Assembly: GCA_019119615.1 (NCBI GenBank)
Contig: DWWQ01000054.1
Coordinates: 18,647-82,646 of the forward strand
Source of the DNA: Candidatus Alistipes stercoravium
GTDB lineage: Bacteria > Bacteroidota > Bacteroidia > Bacteroidales > Rikenellaceae
Length of the DNA: 64,000 nucleotides
Reading direction: 5' to 3'
In this document: positions 19,218 through 26,384 of the stretch, piece after piece
Numbering within the stretch: the stretch's first letter is position 1
Layout of the letters: every line of letters starts with the position of its first letter
Translations under genes and position numbers: made by a program
The notes under the pieces: model-generated
The model's input: the letters and a program-made list of their open reading frames with translations, nothing else
The model's database searches: none
What the model was told of the DNA's origin: nothing

Positions 19218-22205
19218 ATGAATCAACGACTCGAAGCCTATATGCCCGACAGCGGCCGGGAACCCTACCGTTTCATGAAATACCGGATCCACAAGATCCT
19301 GCTCGTCTGCTGCAGCTACGACGGCTACATCCTCGAGGAGGACGGACACATCGAGTCGCAGATCAACCGCGAATACCTCGAGCTGAACATGTCGAATCCC
19401 CCCTCGTTCACGCGCGTCAGCTCGACGGCCGAGGCGCTCGAGACGCTCCGCGAGGACGACTCCTACGACTTCATCCTCACGATGTACAACGTCGGCGAGC
19501 CGGACGTCTTCGCCTTCGCGAAGATCGTCAAGGAGCGCCACCCGCAGATTCCCGTGGCGCTGCTCACCTCCTTCTCGAAGGACATCTACCGCCGCATCGA
19601 GGAGCAGGACCGCTCGGGCCTCGACTACATCTTCTGCTGGCACGGCAACACGGAACTCATCATCGCCATCATCAAGCTCGTCGAGGACAAGATGAACGCC
19701 GCCGAGGACATCGGCGAAGGGGGCGTGCAGGCGATCCTGCTCGTCGAGGACTCGATCCGCTTCTACTCGACCTACCTGCCCGAGCTCTACAAGCTCATCC
19801 TGCTGCAGAATACCGAATTCCTGAAGGACGCCCTCAATGAGCAGCAGCAGGTGCTCCGCAAACGCGCCCGGCCCAAAATCCTCCTGGCCCGCTGCTACGA
19901 GGAGGCCGTGGAACTCTACGACCGTTACAAGAAAAACCTCCTGGGCGTGATCTCCGACGTGGGTTTCGTCCTCCACCGCAACGACCCGCCCCAGAGCGAG
20001 AAGCTCGACGCGGGCATCGACCTCTGCCGCCGCATCCGCGAGGAGAATCCCCTGATGCCCGTGCTGCTGCAATCCTCGCAGACGGAGTTCGGGGCGCAGG
20101 CTGCGGCACTCGGTGCGGGATTCATCGCCAAGAACTCCAAGACGCTGCTCACGCAGCTTGCCGAATTCATCGGCCGCGAGTTCGCCTTCGGGGACTTCGT
20201 CTTCGAGGATCCCGAGACGGGCGCCGAGATCGGCCGCGCGAAGGATCTCGCGCAGATGCAGGAGATGATCGCCACGATCCCCGACGAGGCGTTCGAATAC
20301 CACACCTCGCAGAACCACCTCTCGAAATGGCTCTACTCGCGGGGACTCTTCCCGCTGGCCGCCTCGATCCGCCAGTACAACAAGAGCCACTTCGCGACGG
20401 TCGAGGAGCACCGCCGCGTGCTGGTCAATCTGATCAGCGACTACCGCCGCCTGCTGGGCCAGGGCGTCGTGGCGCGCTTCGACCCCGAGACCTACAGCGA
20501 CGCCGTGGCCTTCGCCCGCATCGGCGAGGGGTCGCTCGGCGGCAAGGCCCGCGGCCTGGCCTTCATGAACTCGATGCTCATCAAGCACCGCCAGTACGAC
20601 ATCCACGAGGGGGTGCGTATCATGATCCCCCGCTCGGTGGTCATCGCCACGGAGTATTTCGACGAGTTCATCCGCATCAACGGCCTGCAGTACATCATCT
20701 CGCAGGAGTTCTCCGACGAGGAGATCCTCTCGGAGTTCGTCGCCTCGTCGATCCCCGCACAGTTGCAGGAGGAGCTGAAGGCCTACATCCGCACCGTCCG
20801 CACGCCGCTGGCCATCCGCTCCTCCTCGAAGCTCGAGGATTCGCACTACCAGCCCTTCGCCGGCATCTACTCGACCTACATGATCCCCTACACGGACAAC
20901 GAGGACCAGATGCTGCGCCTGGTGCTGCGCGCCGTCAAGAGCGTCTACGCCTCGGTCTATTTCGCCGCATCGAGGGCCTACATCCAGACCTCGCAGAACC
21001 TCATCTCGGAGGAGAAGATGGCAGTCATCATCCAGGAGGTGTGCGGCACGGAGCAGAACGGGCTCTACATGCCCACCTGTTCGGGCGTCGCCCGCTCGAT
21101 CAACTACTACCCGATCGGCGACGAGCGCCCCGAGGACGGCATCTGCAACGTGGCGATGGGCCTCGGCAAGCTCGTCGTGGACGGCGGCCGCACGCTGCGC
21201 TTCTCGCCCCGCTACCCGCAGAAGGTGCTCCAGACCTCGACGCCCGAGCTGGCCCTGCGCGACACGCAGAGCGAGGTGCTCGCCCTGAGCCTGCGCCCCG
21301 AGGAGTTCCGCACCTCGATCGACGACGCGGTGAACCTGCGGCGCCTCTCGCTCCAGGAGATTGCCGACCTGCGCAACGCCCGCTTTGTCTGCTCGGTCTG
21401 GGACCGCGAGAACGAGCGGATCTCCGACAGCCCCTTCGACCGGGGACGCAAGGTCATCACCTTCAACAATATCCTCAAGTACAACACCTTCCCGCTGGCC
21501 GAGATCGTCGCCGACATCCTCCGCATGGGGGCCGAGGAGATGCGCTGCCCGGTCGAGGTGGAGTTCGCCGTGAACATGGACGTCGCCCCGGGGCAGCAGC
21601 GGATCTTCAACCTGCTGCAGATCCGCCCGATCATCGACAACCAGAACAACCGCCCGATCGACTGGAGCCGTGAGGACCCCTCGCAGGCGCTCATCTACGC
21701 CGAGCAGGCCCTCGGCATCGGCCGCATGGCCGACATCGCCGACATCATCTATGTGAAGTCCGCGGCCTTCGACTCGCTCTCGACCGAGAAGATCGCCGAG
21801 GAGCTGCTCCTGCTCAACACCCGCATGCGCGACGAAGGGCGCCCCTACATCCTCGTGGGCCCCGGACGCTGGGGCTCTTCGGACCCCTTCCTCGGCGTGC
21901 CGGTCAAGTGGACGCACATTTCGGAGGCGAAGGTGATCGTCGAATGCGGCATCGAGCGTTTCAACGTCGAGCCCTCGCAGGGCACGCACTTCTTCCAGAA
22001 CGTTACCTCGCTCGGCGTGGGATATCTGACGATCAACCCCTATCGCGGCGAGGGCATCTTCCGCGAGGAGCTGCTCGACGCCCGCGAGGCGTACTACGAA
22101 GGCAAATACCTGCGGCAGGTGCGCTTCGACCGCCCGCTGTGGGTCTGCGTGGACGGGCGCTCGAACCGCGGCATGGTCCGCGAAGCCGCGGAAGACGAAC
22201 AGTGA
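19218..22205 (+). CDS. Receiver-like / PEP-synthase ATP-binding-domain fusion protein
   Basis: A 995-residue soluble protein. Residues about 24-150 and 170-330 resemble two response-regulator receiver folds. The second has IILLVEDSIR-like acidic residues (about 174), D about 247 in GVISDVGF and K about 303 in FIAKNSK. The first has ILTMYNVGEP at the phospho-acceptor position and lacks the aspartate. From about 430 a PPDK/PEP-synthase nucleotide-binding domain begins (GEGSLGGKARGLAFMNS, RTPLAIRSSSKLEDS, QPFAGIYSTYM, NLLQIRPI). The phosphohistidine swivel and PEP-binding barrel of PpsA/PPDK are absent. The tail has GPGRWGSSDPFLGVPV at about 880. Likely an ATP-dependent phosphotransferase or regulatory protein; reaction unknown. 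Confidence 0.85.
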   Translation: MNQRLEAYMPDSGREPYRFMKYRIHKILLVCCSYDGYILEEDGHIESQINREYLELNMSNPPSFTRVSSTAEALETLREDDSYDFILTMYNVGEPDVFAFAKIVKERHPQIPVALLTSFSKDIYRRIEEQDRSGLDYIFCWHGNTELIIAIIKLVEDKMNAAEDIGEGGVQAILLVEDSIRFYSTYLPELYKLILLQNTEFLKDALNEQQQVLRKRARPKILLARCYEEAVELYDRYKKNLLGVISDVGFVLHRNDPPQSEKLDAGIDLCRRIREENPLMPVLLQSSQTEFGAQAAALGAGFIAKNSKTLLTQLAEFIGREFAFGDFVFEDPETGAEIGRAKDLAQMQEMIATIPDEAFEYHTSQNHLSKWLYSRGLFPLAASIRQYNKSHFATVEEHRRVLVNLISDYRRLLGQGVVARFDPETYSDAVAFARIGEGSLGGKARGLAFMNSMLIKHRQYDIHEGVRIMIPRSVVIATEYFDEFIRINGLQYIISQEFSDEEILSEFVASSIPAQLQEELKAYIRTVRTPLAIRSSSKLEDSHYQPFAGIYSTYMIPYTDNEDQMLRLVLRAVKSVYASVYFAASRAYIQTSQNLISEEKMAVIIQEVCGTEQNGLYMPTCSGVARSINYYPIGDERPEDGICNVAMGLGKLVVDGGRTLRFSPRYPQKVLQTSTPELALRDTQSEVLALSLRPEEFRTSIDDAVNLRRLSLQEIADLRNARFVCSVWDRENERISDSPFDRGRKVITFNNILKYNTFPLAEIVADILRMGAEEMRCPVEVEFAVNMDVAPGQQRIFNLLQIRPIIDNQNNRPIDWSREDPSQALIYAEQALGIGRMADIADIIYVKSAAFDSLSTEKIAEELLLLNTRMRDEGRPYILVGPGRWGSSDPFLGVPVKWTHISEAKVIVECGIERFNVEPSQGTHFFQNVTSLGVGYLTINPYRGEGIFREELLDAREAYYEGKYLRQVRFDRPLWVCVDGRSNRGMVREAAEDEQ

Positions 22206-22309
22206 TCCGCCCCGGCGCCGGGAAGCCGCTTCCGAAAGGGAAGGGCCGGAAAAACTGCCGGATCCGAATAAATTTTGCGCGACAGATTACAATTTATAAG
22301 AAATAGTGT

Positions 22310-22317
22310 TATATTTG
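22310..22317 (+). promoter_or_regulatory. Bacteroidetes -7 box (TATATTTG) upstream of gdhA
   Basis: TATATTTG matches TAnnTTTG, 35 bases before the gdhA ATG at 22353. It argues against the longer frame starting at 22275. Confidence 0.55.
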
Positions 22318-22352
22318 TAACAGACAAAACAACCTTCAAAACTTCAAACTCT

Positions 22353-23690
22353 ATGAACGTAAACAAACTCATGGCGGAGCTCGAGCGCCGTCATCCCGGC
22401 GAAAGCGAATACCTGCAAGCCGTACGCGAGGTCCTCATGACCGTGGAGGAGACCTACAACCAGCATCCCGAATTCGAGGCCAACCGCATTGCGGAACGTA
22501 TCGTGGAGCCCGACCGCAGCTTCACCTTCAAGGTGGTCTGGGTGGATGACAAGGGCGAGGTGCAGGTCAATACCGGCTACCGCTTCCAGTTCAACAACGC
22601 CATCGGCCCCTACAAGGGCGGTCTGCGTTTCCACCCCTCGGTGAACCCCTCGATCCTGAAGTTCCTCGGCTTCGAGCAGATCTTCAAGAACGCGCTGACG
22701 ACGCTCCCGATGGGCGGCGCGAAGGGCGGCTCGGACTTCAACCCCAAGGGCAAGTCGGATCGTGAGGTGATGCGCTTCTGCCAGGCCTTCATGACCGAGC
22801 TGTGGCGCCACATCGGTCCCGAGACGGACGTTCCGGCGGGCGACATCGGCGTCGGCGGCCGTGAGATCGGCTACCTCTACGGCATGTACCGCAAGCTGGC
22901 GCGCGAGAACACGGGCGTGCTGACGGGCAAGGGCATGACCTACGGCGGTTCGCTCATCCGCCCCGAGGCCACGGGATTCGGCGCCGTTTACTTCCTGCGC
23001 CAGATGCTCGAGAAGGCCGGCATGGACATCAAGGGCCAGACGATCGCCATTTCGGGCTTCGGCAACGTCGCCTGGGGTGCCGCCACGAAGGCCACGGAGC
23101 TGGGTGCCAAGGTCGTAACGATATCGGGACCCGACGGATACATCTACGATCCCGCCGGCCTGGATCAGGAGAAGATCGCCTACATGCTCGAGCTGCGTGC
23201 CTCGAACAACGACGTCGTGGCTCCCTATGCCGACAAGTTCCCCGGATCGCAGTTCTTCCCGGGCCGCAAGCCGTGGGAGGTCAAGGTCGATATCGCCATG
23301 CCGTGCGCCACGCAGAACGAGCTCGACGGCGAGGATGCCAAGAAGCTGCTGGCCAACGGCGTGAAGATCGTGGCCGAGGTTTCGAACATGGGCTGCCGTC
23401 CGGAGGCCATCGACGCCTTCATCGCGGCGAAGATTCCCTATGGCCCGGGCAAGGCCGTGAACGCCGGAGGCGTCGCCACGTCGGGTCTTGAGATGACGCA
23501 GAACGCCCAGAAGCTCAACTGGACGGCCGAGGAGGTCGATGCCAAGCTGCACCAGATCATGTCGTCGATCCACCACGCCTGCCTCGAGTACGGTACCGAG
23601 AAGGACGGCTACATCAACTACATGAAGGGCGCCAACATCGCCGGATTCATGAAGGTGGCCAAGTCGATGGTCGAGCAGGGCATCCTGTAG
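22353..23690 (+). CDS. gdhA: NADP-type glutamate dehydrogenase
   Basis: Hexameric glutamate dehydrogenase interconverts 2-oxoglutarate plus ammonia and glutamate, the main ammonia entry in Bacteroidales. The 445-residue length fits the short NADP-preferring class. Visible motifs: GPYKGGLRFHPSVN, the active-site lysine in LPMGGAKGGSDFNPKG, PAGDIGVGGREIGY, the Rossmann stretch IAISGFGNVAWGAA and NAGGVATSGLEM. I start at MNVNKLMAELE (22353), downstream of the promoter box. It is followed by a strong terminator and is probably monocistronic. Coenzyme preference is inferred from length class. Confidence 0.95.
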   Translation: MNVNKLMAELERRHPGESEYLQAVREVLMTVEETYNQHPEFEANRIAERIVEPDRSFTFKVVWVDDKGEVQVNTGYRFQFNNAIGPYKGGLRFHPSVNPSILKFLGFEQIFKNALTTLPMGGAKGGSDFNPKGKSDREVMRFCQAFMTELWRHIGPETDVPAGDIGVGGREIGYLYGMYRKLARENTGVLTGKGMTYGGSLIRPEATGFGAVYFLRQMLEKAGMDIKGQTIAISGFGNVAWGAATKATELGAKVVTISGPDGYIYDPAGLDQEKIAYMLELRASNNDVVAPYADKFPGSQFFPGRKPWEVKVDIAMPCATQNELDGEDAKKLLANGVKIVAEVSNMGCRPEAIDAFIAAKIPYGPGKAVNAGGVATSGLEMTQNAQKLNWTAEEVDAKLHQIMSSIHHACLEYGTEKDGYINYMKGANIAGFMKVAKSMVEQGIL

Positions 23691-23712
23691 GCCGCGACCG
23701 CTTCCTGTAAGC

Positions 23713-23745
23713 ATACCCCTCCCCGCCACCGGCGGGGGGGGGTAT
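23713..23745 (+). terminator. Intrinsic terminator after gdhA, with a G9 tract in its 3' arm
   Basis: A 15-bp stem, ATACCCCTCCCCGCC (23713-23727) paired with 23731-23745, has loop ACC. The 3' arm contains nine consecutive G (23734-23742). It lies only 28 bases before the next gene. Confidence 0.75.
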
Positions 23746-23773
23746 TCATAATAACACAAGCCCATTCAGCCCC

Positions 23774-25048
23774 ATGAATAAACTGCACGCCACCCTCACC
23801 GTGCTCGCGAGCGCCCTGCTCTGCGTCGGATGCGGCCCCGACAACACCTGGCAGCGACACACCGAATGCCTCATCACCGGAACGATCCCCGACTCGCTGT
23901 CTGTCCAGGAGGTTCTCCTGCTTCCTTCCACGGACCGGCTCGAAAGCGGAATCCGGATCCCCGTACACGACGGGCGGTTCGAATACCTGCTGCAAACCGA
24001 CACGCTCCAGCTCTACGAACTGAACGTTCCATGCGATCACGGCAGTTTCTATTTCATCCAGTTTCTTCCCGAAGCGAAGGGCGTAAGGTTCGAGTATTCG
24101 GAAGCCTTCGAGGGTGAACCGATCCGCATGATCGCGCAGGGTCCCCTCAACCGCAAGAGACTCGAACGGCAGGCCGAAGAGCGGGCGCGCTTCAAACCCC
24201 GCATGGATTCGATTCTGGATGCACAGGAGCGTCTGGATCGGGACAACCTTCTCTTCAGCGAGCCGTATAACGAACTGATCCGCCAGATCCAGTCCTGCAC
24301 GGACCAAATCATGCGGCAGGATCTTTACCGGCAGATGGAACGCATGCGCACCACCGGAAGCTGTTATACGGAGCAGGGGCGGCAACTCGACGACGAGTAC
24401 CAGGCGCTCTATCGCGAACAGCAGCGATGGCTGCAGGAGGAGGCCGCGCGGCATGCGGATCTGCCCTCTTTCTGCCGGATGATGGAGGAGCTGCTCCACG
24501 GACAGCGGATGAGCACCAAACAGGACCCGGCGGAATGGATCGCCTGCTACGACAGGGTCTTTGCCGACCGCTTTCCCGGCCATCCCTACCACAAGCGGAT
24601 CGAAAGCATCCGCCAGAGCATGAAGGCCAGAGTCGGCAACCGCTACATCGACTTCACGCTGCCCGATACGGAAGGCATCCCCACGACCCTCTCGGAGATC
24701 ATCGACGGGAAGGTCGCCGTGCTCGACCTGTGGGCCTCGTGGTGCGGTTCGTGCCGCAATTTCTCGCTGGGGCTTATTCCCCTCTACGAAAAGTACCGGG
24801 ACCGCGGGCTGGTCATCGTAGGCGTGGCCCGCGAGTTCAAGGATACGAAGGACTGGCATCTGGCCCTCGAACGCGATGGCTACCCGTGGCTCAATCTGCT
24901 GGAGATGGACGACGCCACGCAGCTCTGGGAGCAGTACGGCGCAGGCAACGCCGGCGGCAAGGTGCTGCTGATCGGCCGCGACGGGAAGATCCTCGCCGTC
25001 AATCCCACCCATGCCGAGCTGGAGGCCTGTCTGGAGGAGCTGCTTTGA
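23774..25048 (+). CDS. TlpA-like thioredoxin-fold lipoprotein
   Basis: A 424-residue lipoprotein. Signal peptide MNKLHATLTVLASALLCVGC ends in lipobox Cys20. The N-terminal domain (about 30-115) resembles the DUF4369-like beta domain that often precedes thioredoxin domains in Bacteroidetes. A helical linker (125-270) follows. The C-terminal TlpA/AhpC-type domain (about 290-424) has LWASWCGSCRNF with redox cysteines 324 and 327, and a cis-Pro-like NAGGKVLLI stretch. It likely reduces disulfides or handles cytochrome/envelope thiols on the periplasmic side. Its partner is unknown and it stands alone between two terminators. Confidence 0.87.
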   Translation: MNKLHATLTVLASALLCVGCGPDNTWQRHTECLITGTIPDSLSVQEVLLLPSTDRLESGIRIPVHDGRFEYLLQTDTLQLYELNVPCDHGSFYFIQFLPEAKGVRFEYSEAFEGEPIRMIAQGPLNRKRLERQAEERARFKPRMDSILDAQERLDRDNLLFSEPYNELIRQIQSCTDQIMRQDLYRQMERMRTTGSCYTEQGRQLDDEYQALYREQQRWLQEEAARHADLPSFCRMMEELLHGQRMSTKQDPAEWIACYDRVFADRFPGHPYHKRIESIRQSMKARVGNRYIDFTLPDTEGIPTTLSEIIDGKVAVLDLWASWCGSCRNFSLGLIPLYEKYRDRGLVIVGVAREFKDTKDWHLALERDGYPWLNLLEMDDATQLWEQYGAGNAGGKVLLIGRDGKILAVNPTHAELEACLEELL

Positions 25049-25069
25049 CGGGAGCATCCGCCACAGCAT

Positions 25070-25108
25070 GAAACGCCCCTTCGGAAGCAATTTCCGAAGG
25101 GGCGTTTC
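25070..25108. terminator. Bidirectional terminator between convergent genes
   Basis: Perfect 17-bp stem GAAACGCCCCTTCGGAA (25070-25086) with its complement (25092-25108). It lies between the TlpA-like gene and the end of the mre operon. Confidence 0.75.
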
Positions 25109-25127
25109 GCAGGGATGTTCCGCGCCG

Positions 25128-26381
25128 TCAGAACATGGCGCAGATGCTGATGCCGAGGGTCAGGCAATGCAGCCGCTCGCGCGAGACGCGTACAAGAGGC
25201 GGCGCACAGGTGTAGTCGGTGGCGAAGCGCACACCGAGATTCTGGGTGGCAAAATAGGTGGTCGAGAAACCCGCGCCGAATGAAAATCCGCCCCGGTCGC
25301 CCAGAGGCCGCAGGTCGGTTTCGCACGATTTGTACCCTTCATAACCCGCCAAAAGACGCCCGCCTACGAGCCATCGCAACGACACGGGATAAGAGGCCTG
25401 GGGTCCCGCGAGAATCGAGCCGACCTCCAGATTGTCGCGCTGTGAAACCCCGTTCACGGCCACCCGGAGGTTCGTTACGGCCACGCGGCCGCCGACACCC
25501 CAGTAGGGCGAGGCGAACCAGGCGCCTTCGGCCCCGACCGAAGGGCCCGAGAAAAGCTCCGTACGCATATCCGCCCACGGCGTATAACGCCCGGGAACGA
25601 CGGTCATGCCGATATTGAAGGCCACGAACGACGGATGCCGGGAACGGTCGTGGATCGTCATCACCTCGGCGACGCGCAACCCCCGCTCCTTGAAAATCAG
25701 ATCCGCGAGGTAGTAGCCCAACTCGGTGGCGAGGATACCGATACCGGCTCCGACCATCACGTCGCTCATCCAGTGGCGGTTGTTCAGCTGGCGCGTAACA
25801 CCCGTAACGGTCGCCAGCGTATAGCCGCCGATACTGTACCACGGACTGCGATGCCCGTACTCCTTGTGGAGCATTGTCGCGGTCATGAAGGCCGTGGCGG
25901 TATGGCCCGAAGGAAAGGAGTTGCGCGACGATCCGTCGGGACGCATCACGCGGCAGGAGTACTTGAGCGAATTGACCGCAATGGCCATCAATCCGGCCGA
26001 GAAGGCATCCGAGGTGAGCATGCGGCCCCAGGAGCTGCGTCCCTGCACGCCGAAGGCCTTCATGCCGAGCATCACCGCCGCAGGGGCATACTGCAAATAG
26101 TCGTCATAGTCGTGGTGGAACGACGAGACATAGCCGTTGCGCAGCCGGCGGAAGTCGGCATCATAGGACTGCATGATGACCCCGCCGACGATCAGCGGCA
26201 CGGCGACATAGGTCATCCGATAAGCCCTCGTGGAGGTATGCAGGTCGATATGCCGCGCAAAACGGCCCTCCTCGGAGAGCGGCACGAGGTACTCGCGGCC
26301 GAGCGAGTCGCGCACCTGCGCCCCGGCAAAAAGCGGGAGCAGGCAGGCTGCCGAAAGAAGGATTCCAATGAGCCGACACAT
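25128..26381 (-). CDS. PAP2-family phosphatase with a C-terminal barrel-like domain
   Basis: A 417-residue protein. An N-terminal signal (CLLPLFAGAQ) is followed by a PAP2 acid-phosphatase domain with all three motifs: K140...R147-P148 in KYSCRVMRPDG, PSGHT at 157-161, and R197...H203...D207 in TRQLNNRHWMSDV. Residues about 240-417 switch to alternating beta-rich sequence (FNIGMTVVPGRYTP, GVGGRVAVTNLRVAVNG, LTLGISICAMF) ending in Phe, like a small outer-membrane barrel. Related Bacteroidales proteins dephosphorylate lipid A or lipid pyrophosphates; the substrate here is inferred, not shown. It is the last gene of the mre operon, 3 bases after the P-type ATPase. Confidence 0.85.
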   Translation of the reverse strand: MCRLIGILLSAACLLPLFAGAQVRDSLGREYLVPLSEEGRFARHIDLHTSTRAYRMTYVAVPLIVGGVIMQSYDADFRRLRNGYVSSFHHDYDDYLQYAPAAVMLGMKAFGVQGRSSWGRMLTSDAFSAGLMAIAVNSLKYSCRVMRPDGSSRNSFPSGHTATAFMTATMLHKEYGHRSPWYSIGGYTLATVTGVTRQLNNRHWMSDVMVGAGIGILATELGYYLADLIFKERGLRVAEVMTIHDRSRHPSFVAFNIGMTVVPGRYTPWADMRTELFSGPSVGAEGAWFASPYWGVGGRVAVTNLRVAVNGVSQRDNLEVGSILAGPQASYPVSLRWLVGGRLLAGYEGYKSCETDLRPLGDRGGFSFGAGFSTTYFATQNLGVRFATDYTCAPPLVRVSRERLHCLTLGISICAMF

Positions 26382-26384
26382 GAC

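Noticed and set aside
19194..21989. 931-codon open frame on the minus strand
   Set aside because: Antisense of the receiver/PPDK protein, low-complexity Asp/Val/Leu-rich, no recognisable fold.
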